From positions 1-44,952 of the forward strand of contig DAOUXC010000002.1 in the NCBI GenBank assembly GCA_030666795.1: a DNA stretch of 44,952 bases. Reading direction: 5' to 3'. Origin of the DNA: Desulfobacteraceae bacterium (lineage in GTDB: Bacteria; Desulfobacterota; DSM-4660; Desulfatiglandales; Desulfatiglandaceae). The position numbers and the translations under genes are program-made. Shown piece after piece: positions 27,413 through 36,130 of this stretch; position 1 is the stretch's first letter, and each line of letters opens with the position of its first letter. The notes below the pieces were generated by a model, which had not been told where the DNA came from, made no database searches, and saw only the letters and a program-made list of their open reading frames with translations.

Positions 27413-28423
27413 TCAATTTTCACTAGGGGGGATGGGTTTCCAAATCCTTTTCCAGATCCAGGCCAGACCACGCCAATCTTGGCTTGTTTTCAACCTTTCA
27501 TCTTTAATGGGGTTGGGATTCGGATGTCCTACCTCGGCAACCTTAAATCGGAAAACATAATCGGGCTCCGCACCCATACGCAGATCTGTGATTGCGATAT
27601 GATCGCCCACTTTTGAAAAGGCATAATACCCCCTCGTAAACCATCTGAGTTTGACCACCGGAGGATGTTCTTCCAGCCCACGCATTAACTCCAGATTCCT
27701 CGGATAGTGATTGATGAATAAAGGTGTCTTTCCATCGAATAGAGAAAAGTAAGTTTCAAAATATTGATTTTTATGAATGCCCACTATCCGCCACAGAAAA
27801 GTTGTAAAAGGGGCCGGAGAGGATATAAACCGGGAGTAGGGCACGTTCTGATGAGCAAGCTTTTCCCTCACCCTGTTCTCTACAAATTCACTGGCACCAA
27901 ATGCCCAGACCAAGTAGACCATACAGAAGACCAATCCTATCGTATTGAGCCTGTGTCCTAGTAGCGAGCTTCTTTTGAGCACCAGTGCTGCCGAGGCACC
28001 CAATAGAACGGGCAGAGTGATGAGGGGATCAATGATGAAAAAAATCGGCCTGGCCAGAGGCGTGGTGTCGAAGGGCCAGAGGACCTGTGTGCCATAGACC
28101 GTGAAAAAATCCAAAAGCACGCTGGTTTCCAGAACCAGAAAGGTCAGAAGAAACCATTCTTTGATATGAGACTTTGTTTCGGGATGGATCTTCGTGATCA
28201 GCCACGCTATGAGTGGAGAGAAAAGGGCCAGAAGAAAAAGAGAATGGCTGAACCCTCGGTGATAGACAAAGTCATCCACTGGTCCGCCAAGGGGGATAAA
28301 AACGTCCAAATCCGGTAAAGTTCCCAGGATGGCACCCCAAAGAAGGGCTTTTCGCCCCACCTTTTTGCCAAGGACAGCCTCACCGCAGGCAGCACCAAAG
28401 GTAAGCTGAGTTAAAGAATCCAA
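27413..28423 (-). CDS. YdjM-like membrane-bound metal-dependent hydrolase
   Basis: 'MDSLTQLTFGAACGEAVLGKKVGRKALLWGAILGTLPDLDVFI...YHRGFSHSL'. Confidence 0.9.
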   Translation of the reverse strand: MDSLTQLTFGAACGEAVLGKKVGRKALLWGAILGTLPDLDVFIPLGGPVDDFVYHRGFSHSLFLLALFSPLIAWLITKIHPETKSHIKEWFLLTFLVLETSVLLDFFTVYGTQVLWPFDTTPLARPIFFIIDPLITLPVLLGASAALVLKRSSLLGHRLNTIGLVFCMVYLVWAFGASEFVENRVREKLAHQNVPYSRFISSPAPFTTFLWRIVGIHKNQYFETYFSLFDGKTPLFINHYPRNLELMRGLEEHPPVVKLRWFTRGYYAFSKVGDHIAITDLRMGAEPDYVFRFKVAEVGHPNPNPIKDERLKTSQDWRGLAWIWKRIWKPIPPSEN

Positions 28424-28629
28424 GGCGCTTTCTCCATATTTCCGGCTCTGGTTAATGGATCAACAAAGAACAAGAGAAAACTTGACTCATTTGTTATAAT
28501 CTCATTATTGATCGATACACCCAGGCACACCCGAGGGTATGGATTTCCGTATTCTTTCGATTTTATTAATATTATTCAGCTTTGCTGGGTGAAGTCAAAT
28601 TTTATTAACCTTAAAGATGGAGGTGAATC

Positions 28630-29467
28630 ATGAGAACATTTCAAGGAGTCACGAATTTCGTCAACTACCAGAGGATCAACGTCAAAAAAAAATACATTGC
28701 GTAACTATGAACTCATCCTAAACAGCTTTAAGGATCATTTCGGTGACATAGAACTTTCAGCCATAACCAGGGAAGATATTCTGTCCTTTCTCACCAAGAT
28801 TACAGAAGGGTCAAAGCAGACCACAAAAAAGCTGCGTTTTACCCTCCTTTCCGCCTTCTTCAATTTCATTAAGATCTCAATCGATCCTGATTTTCAAAAT
28901 CCTTGTGACACCCCGGCCCTGAAGAAGCTTTTCAGGGCAGCGAAGCCGAATCCATTGAAGATTTTTGAAAAGGATATAGTGGATGAAATTATTTTCAGGA
29001 CGCAACACAAGAGAAACCGGCTCATGTTGGAGCTCATGGCACGCGGTGGTATGAGAGTCGGTGAAGTTTTGAAACTCATGCCCAGAGATATTGAAGATCG
29101 GAAGGTAATCATCCGGGACCCTAAAAGCGGTAAGGAAGCTGAGGTGGTTTTTCTCCCCCAGAAAGTGGCTGACAGGCTCAAGAAATATATTAGAGAAAAT
29201 GAGATCAAGCCCGATGACATGATCTTTCCGATAACATATGCTGCAGCGAGGATTATCGTGAAAAAGGCTGGAAATCTGGTCAATATCCAATTGAGGCCTC
29301 ATGATTTGAGGAGGCACGCAGCCACTTATGCGAGTCGCGCTGGCACCCCGCTTGAAATCGTCAGCAAGGTCATATTGCGCCATGCAAATTTATCAACGAC
29401 CCAGAGGTATCTCGGAAAGGTCAGCGATGTGGAAGCCATGAGGTGGATTGACAACCTACACGGATAA
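28630..29467 (+). CDS. Tyrosine recombinase/integrase, split by a frameshift at a 9-A run (28684-28692)
   Basis: ATG 28630 with GGAGGTGA RBS encodes MRTFQGVTNFVNYQRINVKKKYIA*; removing one A gives ...NVKKNTLRNYELILNSFKDHFGD joined to catalytic domain 'GGMRVGEV...HDLRRHAATYASRAG...LRHANLSTTQRYLG'. Confidence 0.85.
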
Positions 29468-29785
29468 TGAAATGAAAACCGGGGTGAAAGCCGAAATGCT
29501 TTGCCCCGCCCTTTAAAAATGTGAACTCTAATAATTTGTCAATATCACAGCCAGTCTTAAATAAATCGGCGTCTCAATACTCAAAGGACGGGTGACCTAT
29601 ACTGAACCTGAGGGAGACGATCCGAAGGAAGAAAATAACCTAAACGGAACCCTTCATTCGGCACATCTTTTACTCTCCAATTTGGCTTGACATCTATCCC
29701 TTTTTTGAGTTTTAATGAATCTAATTCAATCCAGTTAATGTAGAGATAACCTAACAGCACAACCCGAACCTTCAAGGAGGAAATC

Positions 29786-29875
29786 ATGTTTTCATGTCTC
29801 CAGAAGGTAGAGGTAATCGAAAGCCTCCGAGGGATTTTTATGTCCTTTTGGAGGCTTTTGTTCTTGGGGAGGTGA
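29786..29875 (+). CDS. 29-aa leader ORF upstream of cyclase gene
   Basis: AAGGAGGAAATC-ATG; MFSCLQKVEVIESLRGIFMSFWRLLFLGR*; TGA lies inside the GGGGAGGTGA Shine-Dalgarno of the 29880 gene; encloses 9-bp inverted repeat. Confidence 0.5.
   Translation: MFSCLQKVEVIESLRGIFMSFWRLLFLGR
29820..29858 (+). promoter_or_regulatory. Hairpin inside the leader of the 29880 cyclase gene
   Basis: AAAGCCTCC (29820-29828) / GGAGGCTTT (29850-29858), perfect. Confidence 0.6.
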
Positions 29876-29879
29876 ACGC

Positions 29880-31781
29880 ATGGCCGAAGAAGGATTCAAA
29901 CGTAAGCTCACGGCTATCTTGAGTGCGGATGTTGTAGGTTACAGTCGCCTTATGGGCGAGGATGAAGAGGCGACAGTTCGTACCTTGACCGCGCATCGGC
30001 AAATGATGTCAAAAATCATTCAGCAGCATCGGGGCCGGGTGGTAGATTCTCCCGGAGACAACCTGCTCGCCGAGTTTGCCAGCGTGGTAGATGCGGTTCA
30101 GTGTGCCGTGGAGATCCAGCAAGTGCTCAAGGTCAAGAATGCCGATATACCCGAAGAGCGCAGGATGGAGTTCCGCATAGGGATCAACCTGGGGGATGTT
30201 ATTGAAGAAGGGGATCGCATTTATGGAGACGGCGTCAACATCGCTGCCCGTGTTGAAGGATTAGCCGAAGCGGGTGGTATCTGCATTTCTGGAACCGTGT
30301 ATGAGCACATCAAAGACAAGCTGGCCCTGTGGGAAGACTTCCTGGGAGAGCACACGGTCAAGAACATAAAGAACCCGGTAAGAGTTTACAGGATCGGATT
30401 AGAACGTAAGGAAGAAAGAGATGAAAAAACAGGGAAGCAGGCTAAACCGAGGCCATTGAAATGGGCCATGCTCGGTGGAATTGCCCTTCTTATTTTGGTA
30501 GTAGGGGCAGCAGCTGTCTGGAAATTTTATCCGCGCCCTGCTCAATTACCGCCGAAAGAAGCTGCGGTTGATCAGCCACAGGCCTTGAAGTTGCCGGACA
30601 AACCTTCAATTGCCGTTCTGCCTTTTGCAAACGTAACGGGAGATCCAGAGCAAGAGTATTTCAGTGATGGCATAACCGAAGAAATCATTACCAGCCTCTC
30701 CAAGATTCCAAAGCTATTGGTAATTGCACGCAACTCTACCTTCACCTACAAGGGTAAGCCCGTGATGGTTCAACAAGTAGGCAAGGAACTGGGTGTTCAT
30801 TACGTACTGGAAGGGAGTGTTCGCAAGGCTGGAAACAAAGTTAGGATCTCGGCCCAGTTAATCGATAGTCAAACAGGACACCACCTGTGGGCGGAGCGTT
30901 ACGACCGGGAGCTTAAAGACATATTTTCGCTTCAGGACGACATTACTCTGAAAATTCTGACATCCCTGCAAGTAAACCTGACACAAGGAGAGCAAGCCCG
31001 TGCGCTTGGAAAAGGTACGGATAAGATTGAAGCATACTTAAGACTCATAAAGGCACGTGAGCATCTGATCCGTTTAAATAAAGAAGACAATCTGGAAGCC
31101 CGCCGAATATTAGAAGAAGTCATTTCCCTCGATCCGGATTATGCATCGGCTTATTCATTTTTGGGTACGACCCATTTTCTGGATGTAGCGTTAGGAGAAA
31201 CCGCTTCTCCTAAGCAGTCGATGGTTAATGCAATGAAATTGGCTCAAAAGGCTATAGCGATTGATGACTCATTGGCTGATGCCCACAGGCTGATGGGCCT
31301 TATCTATACAATGACAAAACAATATGAAAAGGGAATTGCTGCATCCGAACGGGCCGTGACACTCGGTCCCAATGATGAAGGCGCTCATAGAACTTTGGGA
31401 ATGGCACTAAGGTATGCCTGCAGGTGGGAGGAATCCATTCCGGAATATGAGAAAGCGATTCGTCTGAACCCTTTCCCAACAAGTCGTACTTTTTGCGGCC
31501 TTGGCATGGCTTATATTTTTTGTGGGCGTCATGAGGAAGCAGTCTCAGCATGTAAGAAAGCCGTCCTCAGGCAGCCTAATGACATATTTTCCCATATTGC
31601 ACTGACATTTGCGTATTGCGAGTCAGGTCAAGAGGAGGATGCTCGGGCAACAGCAGCTCAAGTGTTAAGGATCAACCCCAAGTTTTCTGTAGATCGTTTT
31701 GCAAAAAAGACTCTGACATACAAAAATCCGGCAGATACAGAGCGATTTGTCGCCGCTCTGCGTAATGCCGGTCTTAAGTGA
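29880..31781 (+). CDS. Class III nucleotidyl cyclase domain + TM + TolB-like + TPR protein (paralogue of 21205-23094)
   Basis: 'RKLTAILSADVVGYSRLMGEDEE', 'RVVDSPGDNLLAEF', 'YGDGVNIAARVE'; 'SIAVLPFANVTGDPEQEYFSDGITEEI'; TPRs. Confidence 0.93.
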   Translation: MAEEGFKRKLTAILSADVVGYSRLMGEDEEATVRTLTAHRQMMSKIIQQHRGRVVDSPGDNLLAEFASVVDAVQCAVEIQQVLKVKNADIPEERRMEFRIGINLGDVIEEGDRIYGDGVNIAARVEGLAEAGGICISGTVYEHIKDKLALWEDFLGEHTVKNIKNPVRVYRIGLERKEERDEKTGKQAKPRPLKWAMLGGIALLILVVGAAAVWKFYPRPAQLPPKEAAVDQPQALKLPDKPSIAVLPFANVTGDPEQEYFSDGITEEIITSLSKIPKLLVIARNSTFTYKGKPVMVQQVGKELGVHYVLEGSVRKAGNKVRISAQLIDSQTGHHLWAERYDRELKDIFSLQDDITLKILTSLQVNLTQGEQARALGKGTDKIEAYLRLIKAREHLIRLNKEDNLEARRILEEVISLDPDYASAYSFLGTTHFLDVALGETASPKQSMVNAMKLAQKAIAIDDSLADAHRLMGLIYTMTKQYEKGIAASERAVTLGPNDEGAHRTLGMALRYACRWEESIPEYEKAIRLNPFPTSRTFCGLGMAYIFCGRHEEAVSACKKAVLRQPNDIFSHIALTFAYCESGQEEDARATAAQVLRINPKFSVDRFAKKTLTYKNPADTERFVAALRNAGLK

Positions 31782-32117
31782 GGGGAGATAAGTGGTAGGG
31801 GAAATTAGGCCGTTATTGAAGGTTTGTTACTCCAAGAGTTTTGTGTACCAAATTCCTGAATATTATGGTCACTTCCTACACCCAGAAGGTGTTGCATTCA
31901 TAACGGTAAATTTTACCTTGATTTCAGTATACCTTATCATTTGTTGACTGATTTACGACTCTAAAACTGAACCCCAATTGCCTTGTTCTTTACTTTTCCT
32001 GCGTTCAAGTATGCTGTATATATTTAATTTTACAGCCATTTCAGGATACCTCTGATAGTCGAAAGAATCCAGCCGCAAGGTTTCTTACCATAATTGAGAT
32101 TGGAAGGCGCTCATATT

Positions 32118-32171
32118 ATTACGACTGGCATCAGAATCCTTAAAAATCACCTGATTCATGCATAACCCAAA
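32118..32171. repeat. Dispersed degenerate intergenic repeat, copy D
   Basis: ATTACGACTGGCATCAGAATCCTTAAAAATCACCTGATTCATGCATAACCCAAA, aligned to 20085-20137. Confidence 0.6.
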
Positions 32172-32283
32172 AAAACTATCGTTTTTTGTAGTCCTCAGTT
32201 TTCAACCATTCTTGCATTAAACTAAATTCGTTAAATATTTAAGAATAGGTTTGTCAGTTAAAACCTACGTCATAGACAACAAA

Positions 32284-32312
32284 ACCCCACCTCTCATTCT
32301 GAGAAACGGGGT
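32284..32312. terminator. Candidate terminator hairpin between convergent genes
   Basis: ACCCC-acc-TCTCA-ttc-TGAGA-aac-GGGGT flanked by AAAA and CTTT. Confidence 0.55.
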
Positions 32313-32444
32313 CTTTGCTCTATCTCTTTGATCATTTTCAAACCTTGTTTTTAAGGTTTAATGCGGAAAATCTAATAACTGGCCACAAGAATCCAGTCCA
32401 GATGTGGAATATTACAACACTGGATTATATTGTCAAGCATAAAG

Positions 32445-32467
32445 AATGGGTATGGTTTATACCCATT
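32445..32467. terminator. Hairpin 3' of the MBL gene
   Basis: AATGGGTAT-GGTTT-ATACCCATT, 9-bp perfect stem. Confidence 0.4.
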
Positions 32468-32611
32468 ATTCGTTCTTATGGGAAAGTGGATTAGGTTTCT
32501 TGTGAGATGCACAGGTTAAAGAAGGATAGAAAGGCAAGATGTATGCCGGTAGGTGGTAATATGGTTGGCCTTTTTTTCTTGAAAAAATTAAACCGGCGCG
32601 CCTGAACCGGC

Positions 32612-33511
32612 TCAGACAGCTAAGGTCATGCCCTCCCTGGCCCAAAAGACATTCATACCGGATTCGCGGTCGGAGATTCCGGCGTGACACTCATGCCACA
32701 GGCTGTCCAGTATTTTGTCCGAATGCTGGGGATCATGATGAAAAATCGCAAGCTGTTTCACTTTGGCCCTCTCCGCCAATTCCAATATCACCGGGATAGA
32801 GGTGTGTCCCCAGTCCACTTTCTCCGCATACTCCTTCTCCGTATACTGGCCATCCGCAATAAGGAGATCAACACCCTGAATAAAATCAAGATAATCCCGC
32901 AAAGCTCCATCGCTGTTTTCATCCTGGAATTCAGGCCGAAACATACGATCAAGCTCAACGTCCGTGGCATAGGCCACCTTTTTCCCCCCGGCCGTCAAAC
33001 GGTACCGGACCGAACCACCGGGATGAAAAATCTGCTCTTGCCAGTCCACAACGACCGGTCCAAGCCTCATGGTCTCATCGGACATCTCCTGTATCTTCAT
33101 TTCCGCTGCCATCTCGGATAAACCGACCGGAAAATAATCCACGTCCATCTGTCGGCTCAAGATGGATTCAAGGAATTGTCCTTTATTCGAACTCCCGTAA
33201 ATGACCAGTTCGGTCCCCTTTATGTAGGCGGCTTGAAAAAAAGGGAATCCCTGTATGTGGTCCCAATGTGTGTGACTGAGGAAAAGGTGCAAGGAAAGAT
33301 GGCCATTCCGATCCTCAAGCTCTTCAAATAACTGAAGGCCAAGACCCCTTATACCCGTACCTGCATCAAAGATGATATTTGTGTCCTGATATTGAACAAA
33401 AACGCACGGTGTGTTGCCGCCATACTTCTCGGTGCTTCGGCCCGGCGTAGAAATCGAGCCGCGTGTGCCCCAAAAAGTAACATACATTTTAGAGGGTTTG
33501 GCAGGGGTCAT
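32612..33511 (-). CDS. MBL-fold metallohydrolase
   Basis: 'FWGTRGSISTPG...YGGNTPCV', 'SHTHWDHIQGFPFF', 'FHHDP'. Confidence 0.92.
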   Translation of the reverse strand: MTPAKPSKMYVTFWGTRGSISTPGRSTEKYGGNTPCVFVQYQDTNIIFDAGTGIRGLGLQLFEELEDRNGHLSLHLFLSHTHWDHIQGFPFFQAAYIKGTELVIYGSSNKGQFLESILSRQMDVDYFPVGLSEMAAEMKIQEMSDETMRLGPVVVDWQEQIFHPGGSVRYRLTAGGKKVAYATDVELDRMFRPEFQDENSDGALRDYLDFIQGVDLLIADGQYTEKEYAEKVDWGHTSIPVILELAERAKVKQLAIFHHDPQHSDKILDSLWHECHAGISDRESGMNVFWAREGMTLAV

Positions 33512-33930
33512 GGTTTTTTTCTGATCTTGCCTTCCATGAAAAGGATTTTCGCATCGCCGATCTGTATTTGATCATTAGTGCGCAACACACATTTCTGAAC
33601 CTGAATGCCGTTTACAAACGTGCCGTTCGTGCTTTCCAGATCCTCAATCTGATATTCTTCATCACGGAAGGTAATCCGGGCGTGTAACCGGGAGGTGTTG
33701 TCAAATTGAAGCTGGACCCTGCACTGGGAAACACGACCGATAAGGATATCTTTCTCTTCCAGTTTAACCCTGGTCGTCTCAAGGCTGGGATGACTGATCT
33801 CCAGATATGCGTATCGACTCAATGAAATATCTTCAAGCACCGCCTTCCTGGAAATAGGAGTGGTCTTTGAAAACTCCGTCCCATTGACAGATACAGGCCT
33901 GGTCTTAATTGTGGATTCGTCTTTCTTCAT
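33508..33930 (-). CDS. FHA domain-containing protein
   Basis: 'ILIGRVSQCRVQLQFDNTSRLHARITFRDEEYQIEDLESTNGTFVNGIQV' FHA core; 4-bp overlap with the MBL gene; likely start MKKDES at 33930. Confidence 0.93.
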   Translation of the reverse strand: MKKDESTIKTRPVSVNGTEFSKTTPISRKAVLEDISLSRYAYLEISHPSLETTRVKLEEKDILIGRVSQCRVQLQFDNTSRLHARITFRDEEYQIEDLESTNGTFVNGIQVQKCVLRTNDQIQIGDAKILFMEGKIRKKP

Positions 33931-34001
33931 ATTAGTCAATATAGCCTGATATATTACATGTTTCAACAAAAAAACCGGCAGGGCACCTTCATGCATTGAT
34001 C

Positions 34002-34457
34002 CTATTTCAGCAATCCTGTCTTATTATCATAACGGGCAGAAAAAACAGCACCTTTTCCCGAGAATATACTGCAATTTGACAGAACATGTTCCGCAACCCC
34101 GGTTCTCCTGGTTTCGTCCAGGTTGTTGAAAACCTTAAGAAAAAGGTCGTCTTCTACGATCTCAGTTAGGATTGACCAAATCTCTTCAGGTGTCATTTCA
34201 GGCGTAATTCGTAATCCTTTATCGGGTAAATCCACTCCGAAAAGCCCCTTACCCGACTCCACCATTTGATTCAGGCTCTCTTGAATCTTCTCAACCTCAA
34301 TTGCCAGTTCCTTTTCTGAATAGCACACACCGGAAACAGGGCAGGAGACATCCCGGTTCGCAACCCTGAGATCAATACCGATGCAAATGCCCCTTTTATC
34401 ATTTTCTTTTTTACCGTGAACCTCTATGAGCTTGAAAATATCGGCCATGTCTCCCAA
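34002..34457 (-). CDS. Hypothetical protein
   Basis: Uninterrupted ORF in a tightly packed - strand run; 'VSCPVSGVCYSEKELAIEVEKIQESLNQMV'. Confidence 0.65.
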   Translation of the reverse strand: MGDMADIFKLIEVHGKKENDKRGICIGIDLRVANRDVSCPVSGVCYSEKELAIEVEKIQESLNQMVESGKGLFGVDLPDKGLRITPEMTPEEIWSILTEIVEDDLFLKVFNNLDETRRTGVAEHVLSNCSIFSGKGAVFSARYDNKTGLLK

Positions 34458-34490
34458 CCCCTCTTGTTATGTGAAATGAAATCCCTAAAA

Positions 34491-35033
34491 CTAATCCTGC
34501 TTCTCTTTAAGGCACATGGGTAGGCCCGCGACCATATAAAACACTTTATCGGCCATACCTGCTATTTTTTGATTGAGCGACCCGGCAAGATCTCTGAATT
34601 TCCTGCCCAATGCATATTCCGGAACCACTCCTGTCCCCACCTCGTTGGCCACGGCGATAATCGTCTGTTTCTTTCGGGAAATTGCGTCACAAAGACTGCT
34701 TTCATACGTGGCAACCTGTTCATCTCCCATTTTGAGAAGGACATTACTCAACCAGACGGTCAGGCAATCAATAAGAACGGCATCCACTCCGGCACACTTT
34801 GTTTCAAGGGCCTCAGCGATCATCAATGGCTCCTCCACCAGTCCCCATTGTGCACTGCGCGATTCCCGATGTAATCTTACCCGTTCGGCCATTTCTTCAT
34901 CCAATATCTCTGCCGTGGCAAGATAAACATAAGAACCATAGTGTTCCTCGGCATAGCGAAGCGCCCATGAGCTCTTGCCGCTCCTGGCACCTCCCATTAC
35001 AAAGATAAATTCGTTTGTGGATGATTCAGACAT
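34491..35033 (-). CDS. cobU: Bifunctional adenosylcobinamide kinase/adenosylcobinamide-phosphate guanylyltransferase
   Basis: 'FVMGGARSGKSSWALRYAEEHYGSYVYLATAEILDEEMAERVRLHRESR', 'LIDCLTVWLSNVLL', 'VANEVGTGVVPEYALGRKFRDLAGSLNQKIA'. Confidence 0.94.
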   Translation of the reverse strand: MSESSTNEFIFVMGGARSGKSSWALRYAEEHYGSYVYLATAEILDEEMAERVRLHRESRSAQWGLVEEPLMIAEALETKCAGVDAVLIDCLTVWLSNVLLKMGDEQVATYESSLCDAISRKKQTIIAVANEVGTGVVPEYALGRKFRDLAGSLNQKIAGMADKVFYMVAGLPMCLKEKQD

Positions 35034-35093
35034 TTCAGATCAAAGGAAATGGAGGGAATATTATATTGATTTTATGAAGGCAGAGGATGTAAA

Positions 35094-35939
35094 TCAAACC
35101 GTCAACTCACTCTCTTCCTTCGCAGCATCAATTAACATATCGGGGTTGCTTTTCCGGGCAAGTTCCTCGCAGTGAGCCTTTATTGAAGCGACCTCCGGGT
35201 CTTTTCTGGAAGGATCATGGTGAAAAAGGACTAACTTTTTTACATTCGCCTTTAAACCAAGATTGAGGGTGGAAACATAGTCCGAATGGCCCCAACCCTT
35301 GCGTTTTTCTAATTCTTCCGGAGTATATTGGGCATCATGGATTAATAGATCAGCGTCTTTGCAGAACTTTACATAATCTTCAGGATGCCTTCCGGCCCAT
35401 GCCTCTTCCGTGAGTTCATTATCAGTGAGGAACACGAGGGTCTTTTTCCCTTCGCGAAAACGAAGGCCGAACCCGCCCTGGGGGTGTTGAAGAGGGATGC
35501 TGTCAACGACCGCATTGTCAACCTTCAGGGGGCCACCATTCAATGTATCCAGATAACTCATCTCGGCCTTAAGGTCATCGAACTTAAGGGGGAAAAAACC
35601 ATCCCCCATTTTATTATCGAAAGGGACACTCAGGCCCTTAATGCAGGTCGGAAAACCATCGATTTTTATCTTGCTTTCAGGATCATAGACCGGGTCAAAA
35701 AAAGGGAACCCCTGAACATGGTCCCAGTGGATATGGGTAATGAGGAGGTGAATATCAATTTTCCCTGCCTCGGCAAGCAGATGTTGACCCAGGAGCCTGA
35801 TACCGGTTCCCGCGTCAATTATAATTTTTCTTCCGCTTTCAAGCGTAATCTCAAGACAGGTTGTGTTTCCCCCGTAAGTCGTGGTGTCTTTTCCCGGGAC
35901 CGGTATGGAACCCCTTGTTCCCCAAAATTTGACCTTCAT
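35094..35939 (-). CDS. MBL-fold metallohydrolase (paralogue of 32612-33511)
   Basis: 'MKVKFWGTRGSIPVPGKDTTTYGGNTTC', 'THIHWDHVQGFPFF', 'FHHDP'. Confidence 0.92.
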   Translation of the reverse strand: MKVKFWGTRGSIPVPGKDTTTYGGNTTCLEITLESGRKIIIDAGTGIRLLGQHLLAEAGKIDIHLLITHIHWDHVQGFPFFDPVYDPESKIKIDGFPTCIKGLSVPFDNKMGDGFFPLKFDDLKAEMSYLDTLNGGPLKVDNAVVDSIPLQHPQGGFGLRFREGKKTLVFLTDNELTEEAWAGRHPEDYVKFCKDADLLIHDAQYTPEELEKRKGWGHSDYVSTLNLGLKANVKKLVLFHHDPSRKDPEVASIKAHCEELARKSNPDMLIDAAKEESELTV

Positions 35940-36130
35940 AGTTTACCTTTTTGACACGTTGACAGTCGCCGTTTATAAAAATTAAGGCAAGATCCGCCCA
36001 ATGTTTAATTAAAATACTTTTATTTACGTCATCACTCGATCAGTGTCAATCTAAAAAAATCAATGAAAAAGATAGGATAACCCATCAATACTCCTATTCG
36101 GATGATATAGAGAAAAATATGGGTGAAACT

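Noticed and set aside
28482-28510. TTGACT...TATAAT/TTATTG considered as integrase promoter
   Set aside because: Spacing to the clear TATAAT is only 7 bp and the 17-bp-spaced hexamer is poor; insufficient support in AT-rich sequence.
29581-29787. 68-aa - strand ORF upstream of the 29880 cyclase gene
   Set aside because: No family resemblance; overlaps the leader region of the + strand gene.
34491-35033. Cobalamin riboswitch near cobU
   Set aside because: No B12-box-like sequence was recognised upstream and the gene sits inside a tightly packed run.
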